From an uncultured Hyphomicrobiales bacterium (GTDB taxonomy: Bacteria > Pseudomonadota > Alphaproteobacteria > Rhizobiales > Ancalomicrobiaceae), in the NCBI GenBank assembly GCA_903930435.1, contig CAIYYN010000054.1:186001-250000 (forward strand): 64,000 nt of DNA. The letters are read 5' to 3'. The position numbers were made by a program, and so were the translations under genes. Of this stretch, positions 28,265 to 38,058 are shown one piece after another. Position 1 is the first letter of the stretch, and the number at the start of each line of letters is the position of its first letter. The notes under the pieces are model-generated. The model worked only from the letters and a program-made list of their open reading frames with translations, was not told the origin of the DNA and made no database searches.

Positions 28265-28753
28265 TCAGTCAGCCGGTCCGATTAACCGGGGTTGCTGCGG
28301 TGGGGTTTCAGCTGATGGCGGCACGTGGGACCCGGACACATCCTGCCAATCTTCCCGGTCGAGATCGACGATCGTTTCACTCCGCGTCGAGGTGCGAACG
28401 ACAATCCGCATATTGCGAGCCAGCAGACTGAGAATGAGCGAACGGACAGGCGGTAGAAACAGCAAGAGGCCGATGATGTCACTGACGAATCCCGGCACGA
28501 AAAGGCACAGGCCCGCAAAGGCGATCAGGGCGGCGTGGCCGAGTTGAGCGGCCGGAACGACGCCGGACCGCAACTCCGCCTGCATCTTGCGCAGCACCGC
28601 AAGTCCCTGCGAGCGGAGTAACATCGCACCGATAGCCGTTGACAGGAGCGTGAGGGCGATTGTCGGCAGAATGCCGATGTGCTCCCCGACATAGATGAAG
28701 CCGGCAATTTCGATGAAAGGCCAACACAGGATCAATAACAGAATGACTGGCAT
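28265..28753 (-). CDS. fxsA: FxsA family membrane protein
   Basis: 162-aa cytoplasmic-membrane protein of the FxsA family. It begins MPVILLLILCWPFIEIAGF, has the IGILPTIALTLLSTAIGAML segment, and the PGFVSDIIGLLLFLPPVR motif typical of the family. FxsA in E. coli affects exclusion of phage T7; its basic function is unknown. The ATG at 28753 follows GGAGG; the open frame continues to 28879 but lacks family character there. Divergent from tim44. Confidence 0.9.
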   Translation of the reverse strand: MPVILLLILCWPFIEIAGFIYVGEHIGILPTIALTLLSTAIGAMLLRSQGLAVLRKMQAELRSGVVPAAQLGHAALIAFAGLCLFVPGFVSDIIGLLLFLPPVRSLILSLLARNMRIVVRTSTRSETIVDLDREDWQDVSGSHVPPSAETPPQQPRLIGPAD

Positions 28754-29049
28754 CAAAGCCTCCAGACGTCCAGCTGTTGCTGCCCGACAGGTCATAACCC
28801 AGGTCGAACCCAGTTGGCTCACTAAAACCAGATAGGCACGGAATTTCCCGTGCGAAAGGGCAGGGTATCGGCAAATCACCGGATTTCTTGATTTTAGCCG
28901 CTTATCGGCCTGTTAATCGGCGCATGCGAGAGATTGTCCGGCCCTTCGTTCGATATTCAGTGGAAACACGCTTGGGATAGCTTATATCTCCGACAGGCCT
29001 GTGATGCGATGGATGTGTGTTCAGTTGAGGGGCCTACCGGGGATTTGGC

Positions 29050-29739
29050 ATGGGCTTTTTGGACATCTACTCTCTCATCTTTCTTGTCATCGCCGTGGTC
29101 ATCTTCTGGAAACTGAGATCTGTGCTTGGGACCAGATCCGGCACAGAAAAGCCGCCGTTTGAACGAAGCCGTCCAAGTTTGAAGTCGGGCGTTGACAATG
29201 TCGTGCCGCTCACGCGACCAAGCAGTGCAGCTCAGCTTGGTGTCACCGTCGTCGAACCCGAACAGGAGGAAGAAGCTGGTACGACTTCAGCGCTCGACGA
29301 CGCACTCCGTCTGATTGCGCGGGCAGACCGCAGCTTCGACCAGACTCATTTCCTCGCAGGCGCAAAGGCGGCCTATGAGATGATCGTGACAGCCTTTGCA
29401 ACGGGTGATCGGAAGACGTTGAAACCCCTTCTATCCAGGGAGGTGTTCGAGAGTTTCTCTGCATCGCTTGACCAGCGCGAACACCTTGGTCACATTGTCG
29501 AAACGAAATTTGTCGGGATTGATCGGGCTGAAATTATCGAGGCGCGCCTGAAGGGTGGCCTGGCTGAAGTGACTGTGCGCTTCGTGAGCCAATTGATCAC
29601 CGTTACCCTCGATCGCGAGTCGAATGTCGTTGATGGCGATGCGAACCGGGTGAGTGATGTTGTTGATGTCTGGACGTTCGCCCGGGAAGTCTCGTCGAAC
29701 GATCCGAACTGGCATCTGGTGTCGACCGACAACGGTTGA
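29050..29739 (+). CDS. Tim44/TimA family protein
   Basis: 229-aa protein with one N-terminal transmembrane segment (about residues 5-20) and a C-terminal Tim44-like domain (about 90-225: ADRSFDQTHFLAGAKAAYEMIVTAFATGD). It is the bacterial relative of mitochondrial Tim44 and likely a membrane-anchored protein of unknown job, possibly linked to secretion. Typically adjacent to secB/fxsA and mltA in rhizobia, as here. GGGGA precedes the ATG. Confidence 0.9.
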   Translation: MGFLDIYSLIFLVIAVVIFWKLRSVLGTRSGTEKPPFERSRPSLKSGVDNVVPLTRPSSAAQLGVTVVEPEQEEEAGTTSALDDALRLIARADRSFDQTHFLAGAKAAYEMIVTAFATGDRKTLKPLLSREVFESFSASLDQREHLGHIVETKFVGIDRAEIIEARLKGGLAEVTVRFVSQLITVTLDRESNVVDGDANRVSDVVDVWTFAREVSSNDPNWHLVSTDNG

Positions 29740-29764
29740 TCGCAGATAGCGTGGCGGGGGCAGG

Positions 29765-30871
29765 ATGTCAGCTGAAACCGCGTTCGAAGGTGACTTGCGA
29801 CCGTTGGAATTCTCGGCTTTGCCGGGCTGGGAAACGGATGACCACGCCAGTGCGTTCGCCGCATTCCTGCGATCTGCCCGTCAAATGGTTCAGCAACCCC
29901 CCAGGGATGGTTGGCTTGGCGTTCATGGGAGGGATTTGCAGCGGATAGCTCGGGCTGCGCTCGTCCTTGATGGCGCGAAGGATCCATTGAAAGCCCGGCA
30001 ATTCTTTGAAACCTGGTTTCAGCCGGTGTCGGTGCTGCCGCGTGCCGAGCAGCCTTTTCTGACGGGCTATTTCGAGCCGGAAGTCGGGGGCTCGCTGACC
30101 CCGTCAGATCATTTCCGCTATCCCTTGTTCAAGCGACCAGCGGATCTGGTAGACGTGACCGACGCCAATCGTCCCGAAGGGTTCGATGCCGCCTACATGT
30201 TTGCCAGAGCAACGGGCGATGGACTTAGGCCCTATTTTGATCGCAGTGAAATCGAAGACGGCGCGCTCGCTGGTCGCGGACTCGAACTCGTCTATCTCGC
30301 TGATCCAGTGGATGTGTTCTTCATCCATGTGCAGGGATCCGCCACGATCCGGCTTGCGGACAGGCGCATGCGTGTCGCCTACGCCGCCAAGGCTGGCCAT
30401 CCCTATACATCGATCGGCAAGCGCTTGATCGAACAAGGCCTTGCCACGCCCGAGACCATGACCCTTGACAGCTTGCGACGCTGGTTGAAAGACCATCCGG
30501 ACGACGGGGCCCGGCTGATGCGGCTAAACCGGTCCTATGTCTTTTTCCGAGAGCTTGACCAGGCGGGTCTGGACCCTGACCTCGGGGCAATTGCGGCAGC
30601 CGGTGTGCAGATAACGCCAGGGCGATCGCTGGCTGTGGATCATCGGCTTCACGCCTATGGGACGCCGGTCTGGATCGAGGCGGACTTACCAATCGGCGAT
30701 ACGGGTCAGTTGATCCGTGTCCATCGCCTGTTGATCGCGCAGGATACCGGATCTGCCATCGTCGGCGCGGCGCGGGGGGACCTGTTTTGTGGGCTTGGCG
30801 CTTCGGCTGGAAAGCGTGCCGGATGCATCCGGCACATCCCGCGCACGTTTGTCATGCTCAAACCGATATAG
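29765..30871 (+). CDS. mltA: Membrane-bound lytic murein transglycosylase A (MltA)
   Basis: 368-aa peptidoglycan-cleaving transglycosylase. The MltA domain has LTGYFEPEVGGSL and VYLADPVDVFFIHVQGSATI; the 3D domain at the end has LLIAQDTGSAIVGAARGDLFCG with the catalytic Asp. No classical signal peptide or lipobox is visible at the chosen N-terminus, unlike the E. coli enzyme; this is common in rhizobial annotations. Cotranscribed with tim44 (25-base gap) and smr. Confidence 0.92.
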   Translation: MSAETAFEGDLRPLEFSALPGWETDDHASAFAAFLRSARQMVQQPPRDGWLGVHGRDLQRIARAALVLDGAKDPLKARQFFETWFQPVSVLPRAEQPFLTGYFEPEVGGSLTPSDHFRYPLFKRPADLVDVTDANRPEGFDAAYMFARATGDGLRPYFDRSEIEDGALAGRGLELVYLADPVDVFFIHVQGSATIRLADRRMRVAYAAKAGHPYTSIGKRLIEQGLATPETMTLDSLRRWLKDHPDDGARLMRLNRSYVFFRELDQAGLDPDLGAIAAAGVQITPGRSLAVDHRLHAYGTPVWIEADLPIGDTGQLIRVHRLLIAQDTGSAIVGAARGDLFCGLGASAGKRAGCIRHIPRTFVMLKPI

Positions 30872-30880
30872 GAACAGACA

Positions 30881-31549
30881 ATGTCTGTCGGACGGCGCAA
30901 AAGAACGTTGAGCGACGAGGAGCGCGCCCTCTGGCAAAAGGTTGCCGAGAGCATCGAGCCTCTGAAACGCTCGCGCCGCAAAAGCGCCAAGCCAGAAGCT
31001 GACGGCAAGGTTCCGAGTAGCGAAACCCAGTCCACCCTTGTATCGGAGGCTGCAGCCCCGAACCCGCCACCGCCACCGAAGAAGCCGCACCGGACGAGGC
31101 ATGTACCGCCTCAACCAGCCAAACCCGTCATAAAGCCCGCGCTCACGCCGCTCGCTCCCATCGACACGCGAACCAAGCGCAAGATTGCTCGCGGTTCGGT
31201 GCCCATCGAGGAGCGCATCGATCTGCACGGCCTGACGCAGCACGATGCCTATATGGCGCTCAGAGGCTTCATCGCGGGCGCACGTCTGCGCGGGCTGAAG
31301 GTCGTCCTCGTCATTACCGGCAAGGGCCGCCGCCCCTCGGGCGAACTTCCCAGCCATGACGTTTTTTCACCAGGCGAACGCGGCGTTTTGCGTCGCCTCG
31401 TGCCGCAATGGCTGAGTTTACCGGATATGCGTGATTATGTGGTGGGATTTGAGGAAGCGCATGTTGCACACGGCGGCGCTGGTGCACTCTATGTTCGGCT
31501 GCGGGCACTGAAATCCGCCCGTTCTGCTTCTTCCGGGGATGAGAGATGA
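30881..31549 (+). CDS. Smr/MutS2-domain protein
   Basis: 222-aa protein with a charged, proline-rich N-terminal half (PPPPPKKPHRTRH) and a C-terminal Smr domain (about 120-215). The latter has the IDLHGLTQHDAYMALRGFI and VLVITGKGRRPSG motifs; Smr domains cut nucleic acids, often RNA. The stop overlaps the next gene's ATG (ATGA). Part of the tim44-mltA-smr-xre group. Confidence 0.92.
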   Translation: MSVGRRKRTLSDEERALWQKVAESIEPLKRSRRKSAKPEADGKVPSSETQSTLVSEAAAPNPPPPPKKPHRTRHVPPQPAKPVIKPALTPLAPIDTRTKRKIARGSVPIEERIDLHGLTQHDAYMALRGFIAGARLRGLKVVLVITGKGRRPSGELPSHDVFSPGERGVLRRLVPQWLSLPDMRDYVVGFEEAHVAHGGAGALYVRLRALKSARSASSGDER

Positions 31550-31917
31550 CGCCTTTTGGCGCGAAAGTACGGTCACTCCGCCAGCAGCGTGGCGAAACAC
31601 TCAAGGCCATGGCGGAGGCGCTCGACGTTTCGGCGGCTTACCTGTCTGCGCTTGAACACGGAAAACGCGGGGTTCCGACGTGGTACATGGTTCAACGCAT
31701 CATCGCGCATTTCAACGTCATCTGGGACGACGCCGAGGAGCTGCAACGCCTTGCCGAAATCTCCGACCCCCGCATCACGATCGATACGTCAGGGCTCGAT
31801 CCCACGGCGACTGAACTTGCCAACCTGCTCAGCGTCAAGATCCGCGGCCTGTCGCGCAAATCACTGGAAGAACTGACACTGAAATTGCGCTCGGTTGCCG
31901 CCAGGGATCGGGTTTGA
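31546..31917 (+). CDS. XRE-family transcriptional regulator
   Basis: 123-aa protein with a Cro/C1-type helix-turn-helix: FGAKVRSLRQQRGETLKAMA, then LDVSAAYLSALEHGKRGVPT. A helical C-terminal tail follows. Common in rhizobia as the last gene after smr, target unknown. Overlaps smr by four bases, and its stop lies four bases from convergent hslU. Confidence 0.9.
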   Translation: MTPFGAKVRSLRQQRGETLKAMAEALDVSAAYLSALEHGKRGVPTWYMVQRIIAHFNVIWDDAEELQRLAEISDPRITIDTSGLDPTATELANLLSVKIRGLSRKSLEELTLKLRSVAARDRV

Positions 31918-31920
31918 GCC

Positions 31921-33228
31921 TTAGAGGATAAACCGGCTGAGGTCAGCATTTTTCGCGAGATCGCCGATGTGGGCCTGAACATAGGCAGCGTCGATGGTCA
32001 CGGTTTCTCCCGACCGGTCCGTGGCCGTAAACGAGATATCGTCCAGGATCCGTTCCATCACCGTCTGCAACCGCCGCGCACCGATATTCTCGACGGATGA
32101 GTTGATCTCGACGGCGACGCTGGCAATTTCGTCAAGCGCATCATCCGTGAATGCGATCGTGACACCTTCGGTTGCCATCAGCGCGATGGTCTGCTTGATC
32201 AGGCTGGCCTCCGTCTCGGTGAGGATGCGGCGGAAATCGGACTTGGTCAGCGGCTGCAATTCGACCCGGATCGGCAGACGACCCTGAAGTTCCGGCAACA
32301 GGTCGGCCGGCGTCGCCACGTGGAAGGCACCCGAGGCAATGAACAGGACGTGATCGGTCTTGACCGGCCCGTATTTGGTCGCAACCGTCGTGCCTTCGAT
32401 CAGGGGCAGCAGATCGCGCTGCACGCCTTCGCGGCTGACATCGGCCCCCGACCGACCATTCCGCGCGCAGATCTTGTCGATTTCATCGAGGAACACGATG
32501 CCGTTTTCCTCAACGGCCCGGATGGCTTCCTGGACGACCTGATCCTGATCGACAAGCTTGTCGGATTCCTCCACCGCCAGAAGGGCATAGGATTCGGACA
32601 CCTTGACGCGGCGGGTCTTCTTCTGGCCACCGAAGGCCTTGCCGAGCATGTCGCCGATGTTCATCACGCCGATGGATGCGCCGGGCATGCCCGGAACTTC
32701 AAAGCTCGGCATCTGGGACTGACCGCTTGCCACTTCGATCTCGATTTCCTTGTCGGCCAGTTCGCCCGCCCGCAATTTGGCGCGGAAGCTTTCGCGGGTC
32801 GCAGGACTCGCGGCCTTGCCGACGAGTGCATCGAGAATCCGCTCTTCAACACCGATCTCCGCCTTGGCCTCGACGCTGGCGCGTTTGGCTGATCGAACCA
32901 GCCCAATTCCGACTTCGACGAGATCGCGTACGATGCTCTCGACATCGCGACCGACATAGCCGACCTCGGTGAATTTCGTCGCTTCCACCTTCAGGAAGGG
33001 GGCGTTGGCCAGCCGCGCCAGCCGGCGTGAGATTTCGGTCTTGCCGACACCGGTTGGTCCGATCATCAGGATGTTCTTGGGCATCACCTCTTCGCGGAGA
33101 GAGCCTTCGAGTTGCTGCCGACGCCAGCGATTGCGCAAGGCGATGGCAACCGCGCGTTTAGCATCGCCTTGTCCGACAATATAGCGATCGAGTTCGGAGA
33201 CAATCTCGCGCGGCGAAAGTTCAGTCAT
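31921..33228 (-). CDS. hslU: HslU ATPase subunit of the HslUV protease
   Basis: 435-aa AAA+ unfoldase that feeds HslV. N-terminal [17 protein letters not shown] is the family signature; Walker A is [15 protein letters not shown], Walker [12 protein letters not shown], and sensor/C-terminal [20 protein letters not shown]. It ends SRFIL, the exposed tail that inserts into HslV. ATG at 33228 with AGGA upstream; a TTG nine bases further up is less likely. A parS-like site lies just before the gene. Confidence 0.97.
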   Translation of the reverse strand: MTELSPREIVSELDRYIVGQGDAKRAVAIALRNRWRRQQLEGSLREEVMPKNILMIGPTGVGKTEISRRLARLANAPFLKVEATKFTEVGYVGRDVESIVRDLVEVGIGLVRSAKRASVEAKAEIGVEERILDALVGKAASPATRESFRAKLRAGELADKEIEIEVASGQSQMPSFEVPGMPGASIGVMNIGDMLGKAFGGQKKTRRVKVSESYALLAVEESDKLVDQDQVVQEAIRAVEENGIVFLDEIDKICARNGRSGADVSREGVQRDLLPLIEGTTVATKYGPVKTDHVLFIASGAFHVATPADLLPELQGRLPIRVELQPLTKSDFRRILTETEASLIKQTIALMATEGVTIAFTDDALDEIASVAVEINSSVENIGARRLQTVMERILDDISFTATDRSGETVTIDAAYVQAHIGDLAKNADLSRFIL

Positions 33229-33247
33229 GGTTACCAAATCCTAAAGA

Positions 33248-33263
33248 CGATTCACGTGAAACA
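33248..33263. promoter_or_regulatory. parS-like site 5
   Basis: CGATTCACGTGAAACA, two mismatches from the common parS 16-mer, between hslV and hslU. Its left arm contains GATTC, as in sites 3 and 4. About 9 kb from the probable origin, on the right side. Confidence 0.6.
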
Positions 33264-33374
33264 TCAAGACGCTGGCGGCTTTGCCGGGCTCGGTGGACCG
33301 CGAGCGATCCAAGGACGCAACCCGACACTGCCGCGCTCTATCGTGCACTTGCCACGGCCGGGCGAAGTCGTGGA

Positions 33375-33947
33375 TCAGTCCGTTGCAAGACTTTCCACGA
33401 CCAGGTTGTGATTGGTGTAGACGCAGATATCACCGGCGATCTTCATGGCGCGGCGGGCAATGTCTTCCGCATCGAGATCGAGATCGATCAGGGCGCGGGC
33501 TGCGGCGAGCGCATAATTGCCGCCGGAGCCGATCCCCATGACCCCGCCTTCCGGGTCGAGCACGTCACCGGTGCCGGTGAGGACCAGACTGACCTTCGCA
33601 TCGGCAACAAGCATCATGGCCTCCAGGCGACGCAGGTAGCGGTCGGTCCGCCAATCCTTGGCCAGTTCGACGGACGCGCGCATCAATTGCCCGGGATATT
33701 GATCAAGCTTGGCTTCCAGTCGCTCGAACAGGGTGAAGGCGTCTGCGGTTGCACCTGCAAACCCGCCAATCACATCGCCTTTCGAGAGGCGACGAACCTT
33801 GCGGGCCGTGGATTTCAAGACCGTTTGTCCGAGCGTCACCTGTCCATCACCAGCAATGACGACCTTGCCGCCCTTTCGGACGGTCAGGATGGTCGTGCCA
33901 TGCCAGGATTGGTATGGGGCTGAAGCCGGATCATTGGATGAGGACAT
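33375..33947 (-). CDS. hslV: HslV peptidase subunit
   Basis: 190-aa threonine protease forming dodecamers with HslU. The active-site Thr comes after a propeptide: [20 protein letters not shown]. Motifs [17 protein letters not shown] and [15 protein letters not shown] follow. The ATG at 33947 has GGAG at proper distance; upstream ATGs do not. The propeptide of about 17 residues is longer than the few residues seen in E. coli and must be removed to free the threonine. Upstream of hslU on the same strand. Confidence 0.95.
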   Translation of the reverse strand: MSSSNDPASAPYQSWHGTTILTVRKGGKVVIAGDGQVTLGQTVLKSTARKVRRLSKGDVIGGFAGATADAFTLFERLEAKLDQYPGQLMRASVELAKDWRTDRYLRRLEAMMLVADAKVSLVLTGTGDVLDPEGGVMGIGSGGNYALAAARALIDLDLDAEDIARRAMKIAGDICVYTNHNLVVESLATD

Positions 33948-34097
33948 GGGTGCTCCGATGGACTCTGGGTACTGGATCAGAGTGCTCATGTAGGCAGGGA
34001 TTTGCCGGATGCAAATGGCAACGTGATCCCAGTCGCCTCCGGGCATGGATTTGGAACCAAGATTGCCTTGATCGGAAAGCAAGTGCGCAGCCTTCGG

Positions 34098-35174
34098 TCA
34101 GCCAAGTATCCGACCGACGAGCTTGGCCGTAAAGTCGACCATTGGAACAATCCGCGCATAGTTCAGGCGGGTGGGACCAATGACACCAATGGCCCCGATG
34201 ATCTGCTGGTCCTTGTCGCGGTAGGGTGAGACCACCAGTGATGAGCCAGAAAGCGAGAACAGCTTGTTTTCCGAGCCGATGAAAATTTTGACGCCTTCGC
34301 CGCGTTCGGCCAGACCCAGCAATTGCACCAGGTCCCGGTTGCGTTCGAGGTCGTCGAACAGCAGCCGGATGCGTTCGAGATCTTCGGCGGCCTTGAGATC
34401 CTCCAGCAGGTTGGCGCGACCGCGCACGATCAACTGCGCAGGCCGCCCCGAACCAGTGCCTGCCCAGGTTGCCAGGCCGGTCTCGACAAGCCCTTGAGTC
34501 AAAACGTCCAGTTCAGTCTGGCGTTCGTTGGCAAGGCGTTCGAGTTCACTGCGCGCTTCGGTCAAAGACCTACCGCGAATCTTGGAATTGAGAAAATTCG
34601 ACGCCTCCACCAGCGCCGAAGCGGGCAGGCCAACGGGAAGATCCACGATGCGATTCTCGACGGACCCGTCCTCACCGACAAGCACAACGATGCCCTTGGT
34701 TGCTTCAAGGCGAACGAATTCGATGTGTTTCAACCGCATGTCGGACTTATGGGTGAGGACCACGCCGGCCCCGCGCGACAGGCCGGAGAGAAGCTGCGAG
34801 GCTTCGGTCAGCACCTGTTCGGTTGTCCGCTGGGCACCACCTGCCTTAACCTCGGCTTCAATGCGCGTGCGCTCTTCCTTCGTCAGGTCGCCGATTTCGA
34901 GCATGGCATCGACAAAGAAGCGGAGTCCGATATCGGTGGGCAACCGCCCTGCCGAGGTATGCGGCGCATAAACAAGCCCCAATTCCTCCAGATCCTGCAT
35001 GACGTTGCGGATGCTGGCGGGGGAAAGCGTCATCGGCAGCACGCGCGACAGATTGCGTGATCCGACTGGTTCGCCGGTTTCCAGATAGCTTTCCACGATC
35101 CGCTTGAAAATTTCACGGGACCGTTCGTTGATCTGCTGCAAGTTCGTTGGAATCGTTCCTGCGGAATGAGCCAT
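34098..35174 (-). CDS. hrcA: Heat-inducible transcription repressor HrcA
   Basis: 358-aa repressor that binds CIRCE operators of groESL. The N-terminal winged helix is [20 protein letters not shown], then [18 protein letters not shown] and [16 protein letters not shown]. The C-terminal domain ends with [19 protein letters not shown]. No CIRCE-like repeat is visible in the gap before it, so it is probably not autoregulated. Divergent from rph. Confidence 0.96.
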   Translation of the reverse strand: MAHSAGTIPTNLQQINERSREIFKRIVESYLETGEPVGSRNLSRVLPMTLSPASIRNVMQDLEELGLVYAPHTSAGRLPTDIGLRFFVDAMLEIGDLTKEERTRIEAEVKAGGAQRTTEQVLTEASQLLSGLSRGAGVVLTHKSDMRLKHIEFVRLEATKGIVVLVGEDGSVENRIVDLPVGLPASALVEASNFLNSKIRGRSLTEARSELERLANERQTELDVLTQGLVETGLATWAGTGSGRPAQLIVRGRANLLEDLKAAEDLERIRLLFDDLERNRDLVQLLGLAERGEGVKIFIGSENKLFSLSGSSLVVSPYRDKDQQIIGAIGVIGPTRLNYARIVPMVDFTAKLVGRILG

Positions 35175-35341
35175 CGCGATCCTGATCTCTCCAGATTGAC
35201 CTGTCCCTATCGAGACTCAGAATGATGTTCGATGCAAGACGGCTTTACGGGAGCCGGGCAACAGAGTAGGCAATCGGCACTGAAATGATGCAGTTGGACC
35301 TGCATCGATCTGCATCAAACCACTTTTCGAGAGGTATTGCC

Positions 35342-36058
35342 TTGAACCGTCCGTCAAAACGCGCGCCCGATGAATTGCGTCCCGTCACGCTCGAACGCGC
35401 CGTGTCGAAACACGCGGAGGGCTCCTGCCTCGTCAAGTTTGGCGATACCCATGTTCTCTGCACGGCCAGTCTCGAAGACAGCGTGCCGCCATGGTTGCGG
35501 GGGCAAAAGCGGGGCTGGGTCACGGCAGAATACGGGATGTTGCCGCGCGCTACGCATGATCGCAACCGGCGCGAGGCGACCTCCGGCAAGATCGGTGGAC
35601 GCACGCACGAGATCCAGCGGCTGATCGGTCGGTCGCTGCGGGCCGTGGTTGACCTGGAAGCGCTCGGTGAACGGCAAATCACGGTCGATTGCGATGTCAT
35701 CCAGGCGGACGGCGGCACGCGCACGGCATCGATCACCGGTGCCTGGGTCGCACTGCATGACTGCATCGAGTGGATGAAGACGCGTGAGATGGTCAAGAAG
35801 GACGTGCTGAAGGACCATATCGCTGCGATCTCCTGCGGGATTTATCGCGGCACGCCGGTGCTTGATCTCGACTATGCCGAGGATTCAGCGGCCGACACGG
35901 ATGCGAATTTCGTCATCACCGGCAAGGGTGGCCTCGTGGAAGTGCAGGGCACCGCCGAAGGTGCGCCGTTTAGCGAAGATCAATTCGCGCAGCTCATGAG
36001 CGTTGCAAAACTCGGCATTGGTCGGCTCGTCGAATTGCAGAAGATGGCGATTGCCTGA
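35342..36058 (+). CDS. rph: Ribonuclease PH
   Basis: 238-aa phosphorolytic exoribonuclease that trims tRNA 3' ends. Typical N-terminus [18 protein letters not shown], then [17 protein letters not shown] and the RNase PH signature [20 protein letters not shown]. The likely start is TTG at 35342, with AGAGG 8 bases upstream; an ATG at 35285 would add 19 non-family residues. Followed after 13 bases by rdgB. Divergent from hrcA, the usual rhizobial order. Confidence 0.94.
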   Translation: MNRPSKRAPDELRPVTLERAVSKHAEGSCLVKFGDTHVLCTASLEDSVPPWLRGQKRGWVTAEYGMLPRATHDRNRREATSGKIGGRTHEIQRLIGRSLRAVVDLEALGERQITVDCDVIQADGGTRTASITGAWVALHDCIEWMKTREMVKKDVLKDHIAAISCGIYRGTPVLDLDYAEDSAADTDANFVITGKGGLVEVQGTAEGAPFSEDQFAQLMSVAKLGIGRLVELQKMAIA

Positions 36059-36071
36059 GGGAATAACGCGG

Positions 36072-36704
36072 ATGTCACAGCTGCTGAAGGGCAAACTGGT
36101 CATTGCCACACATAATTCAGGCAAGCTCGCCGAATTCCGCGACTTGCTGGAGCCTTTTGGCTTGCAGGTGGTATCGGCAGGCGAACTTGGTCTTGCCGAA
36201 CCCGATGAAACCGGCTCGACATTTGAGGCAAATGCCGAACTGAAAGCGCTCGCTGCTGCCCGGGCAACCGGTCTTCTTGCGCTTGCCGATGACAGCGGCA
36301 TTTGTGTGGAAGCGCTCGGCGGCGAACCCGGTATCTACTCGGCGCGCTGGGCTGGTCCGGACAAGGACTTCGCGCGCGCCATGCGCAACATCGAAGAACG
36401 CCTGCAGGCATCCGGTGCCACGAAGCCTGGGGATCGTCGCGCCTATTTCGTCGCGGTCCTCTGTCTGGCGCAGCCGGATGGGTCAACCCGACTTTGGCGA
36501 GGCGAAGTCCACGGAGATCTGGTCTGGCCACCACGTGGTGCGGCAGGCTTTGGCTATGATCCGATGTTCCAGCCTGATGGTCACACGCGGACCTTTGGCG
36601 AGATGACGGCAGATGAGAAGCACGGCTGGCGGCCGGGCGATGAGGTCGCGCTTTCCCATCGCGCGCGCGCCTTCAAACTGTTCGCCGGTGATATGCTCGC
36701 CTGA
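36072..36704 (+). CDS. rdgB: dITP/XTP pyrophosphatase (RdgB/HAM1 family)
   Basis: 210-aa enzyme that removes non-canonical purine nucleoside triphosphates. Motifs: [53 protein letters not shown], and FGYDPMFQP. The C-terminus has [12 protein letters not shown]. The ATG at 36072 matches the usual N-terminus; a longer frame overlaps rph. Between rph and hemW. Confidence 0.95.
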   Translation: MSQLLKGKLVIATHNSGKLAEFRDLLEPFGLQVVSAGELGLAEPDETGSTFEANAELKALAAARATGLLALADDSGICVEALGGEPGIYSARWAGPDKDFARAMRNIEERLQASGATKPGDRRAYFVAVLCLAQPDGSTRLWRGEVHGDLVWPPRGAAGFGYDPMFQPDGHTRTFGEMTADEKHGWRPGDEVALSHRARAFKLFAGDMLA

Positions 36705-36876
36705 GTGATTCGGGGTGAGAGCCATCTCCCCGCTTCAAGCCAGCCTTTGATCGTCCTTGGGTCCTTGTCGTCTCCGGTCTTCTTCTCATCGCGCCGATCT
36801 GGCGTGGTCTGACGCGTTGGCAGGATGAGGATAAGGGTCGTTCGATCACCCATTCCAGATCCCCGGTGAACCGAAA

Positions 36877-38058
36877 ATGACGCCAAGTCCCTCGTCACAG
36901 TCGATCCTGATCCCGGAGCCGGGGTTTGGTGTGTATGTGCACTGGCCGTTTTGTGCCTCGAAATGTCCCTATTGTGATTTCAACAGCCACGTCCGGCATC
37001 AGCCGCCGGATCAGGCGCGATTCGTGGCCGCCTTTGAACGCGAAATCGCAACCATGGCTGACATGGTGCCGGGCCGCACGGTCTCGTCGATCTTCTTCGG
37101 CGGCGGCACCCCATCCCTGATGGAACCAGGCACCGTTGGCGCGATCCTCGACGCGATCGGCAAGCACTGGTCCGTGCCCGCAGGCGTGGAAGTTACGCTG
37201 GAGGCCAATCCGTCCAGTGTCGAAGCAGGCCGGTTCAGGGGTTATCGCGCCGCAGGTGTCAATCGTGTTTCCCTCGGCGTGCAGGCGCTCAACGATACGG
37301 ATCTCCGTTTCCTTGGCCGTCTGCACAGCGTGGCTGAAGCGATGACGGCCATCGAAATTGCACGCGCGACATTTCCGCGCATCTCCTTTGATCTGATCTA
37401 TGCGCGTCCGGGCCAGACACCGGATGCCTGGGAACAGGAATTGCGCCAGGCCCTCGATCTGGCCGCCGATCATCTCTCGGTCTACCAGTTGACCATTGAG
37501 GCTGAAACCCGGTTTGAGGATCTCTGGAAGGCTGGAAAATTGACCGTGCCCGACGAAGATACGGCAGCCGAACTCTATGAAATCACGCAAGGCGTCGGCG
37601 CTGCCCACGGCATGCCGGCCTACGAGATTTCCAACCATGCTGCCCCAGGGGCGGAATGCCAGCATAATCTCGTCTATTGGCGCTATGGCGAATACGTGGG
37701 TGTTGGACCGGGTGCGCACGGTCGTCTGGCGCTTCCCGACGGCCGTCACGCAACGGCGACGGAAAAACACCCTGAACGCTGGCTCGCAAGCGTTGAAGCC
37801 GATGGCCATGGCATGATCGTCGACGACGTGCTGACGCTGGAAGAGCAGGGCGATGAATACCTGCTGATGGGCCTGCGGCTGAAGGAGGGCATTGATCTCG
37901 CCCGTTATGAGACCATTTCGGGACGGACCCTTGATCCCACACGGCTTGCTGACCTGATCGGCCATGGACTGGCTGAAGTCACACCGGATCGGCGGGTGCG
38001 GGCGACGCCAGCCGGATTTGCTGTCCTCGATGCGCTCGTTGCCGATCTGGCGGCTTAA
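36877..38058 (+). CDS. hemW: Heme chaperone HemW (radical SAM, HemN-like)
   Basis: 393-aa radical SAM protein related to HemN; characterised homologues transfer heme rather than make it. The iron-sulfur motif is Cys26-x3-Cys30-x2-Cys33 in FCASKCPYCDFNSHV; FFGGGTPSLMEP and EANPSSVEAGRF follow. HemW lacks the extra cysteine near the cluster that HemN has; here the next residue after the third Cys is Asp, consistent with HemW. Its 3' end overlaps the convergent lipoprotein gene by four bases. Confidence 0.93.
   Translation: MTPSPSSQSILIPEPGFGVYVHWPFCASKCPYCDFNSHVRHQPPDQARFVAAFEREIATMADMVPGRTVSSIFFGGGTPSLMEPGTVGAILDAIGKHWSVPAGVEVTLEANPSSVEAGRFRGYRAAGVNRVSLGVQALNDTDLRFLGRLHSVAEAMTAIEIARATFPRISFDLIYARPGQTPDAWEQELRQALDLAADHLSVYQLTIEAETRFEDLWKAGKLTVPDEDTAAELYEITQGVGAAHGMPAYEISNHAAPGAECQHNLVYWRYGEYVGVGPGAHGRLALPDGRHATATEKHPERWLASVEADGHGMIVDDVLTLEEQGDEYLLMGLRLKEGIDLARYETISGRTLDPTRLADLIGHGLAEVTPDRRVRATPAGFAVLDALVADLAA

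Noticed and set aside
35175-35341. CIRCE operator before hrcA
   Set aside because: No TTAGCACTC-N9-GAGTGCTAA-like inverted repeat can be seen in the hrcA-rph gap.
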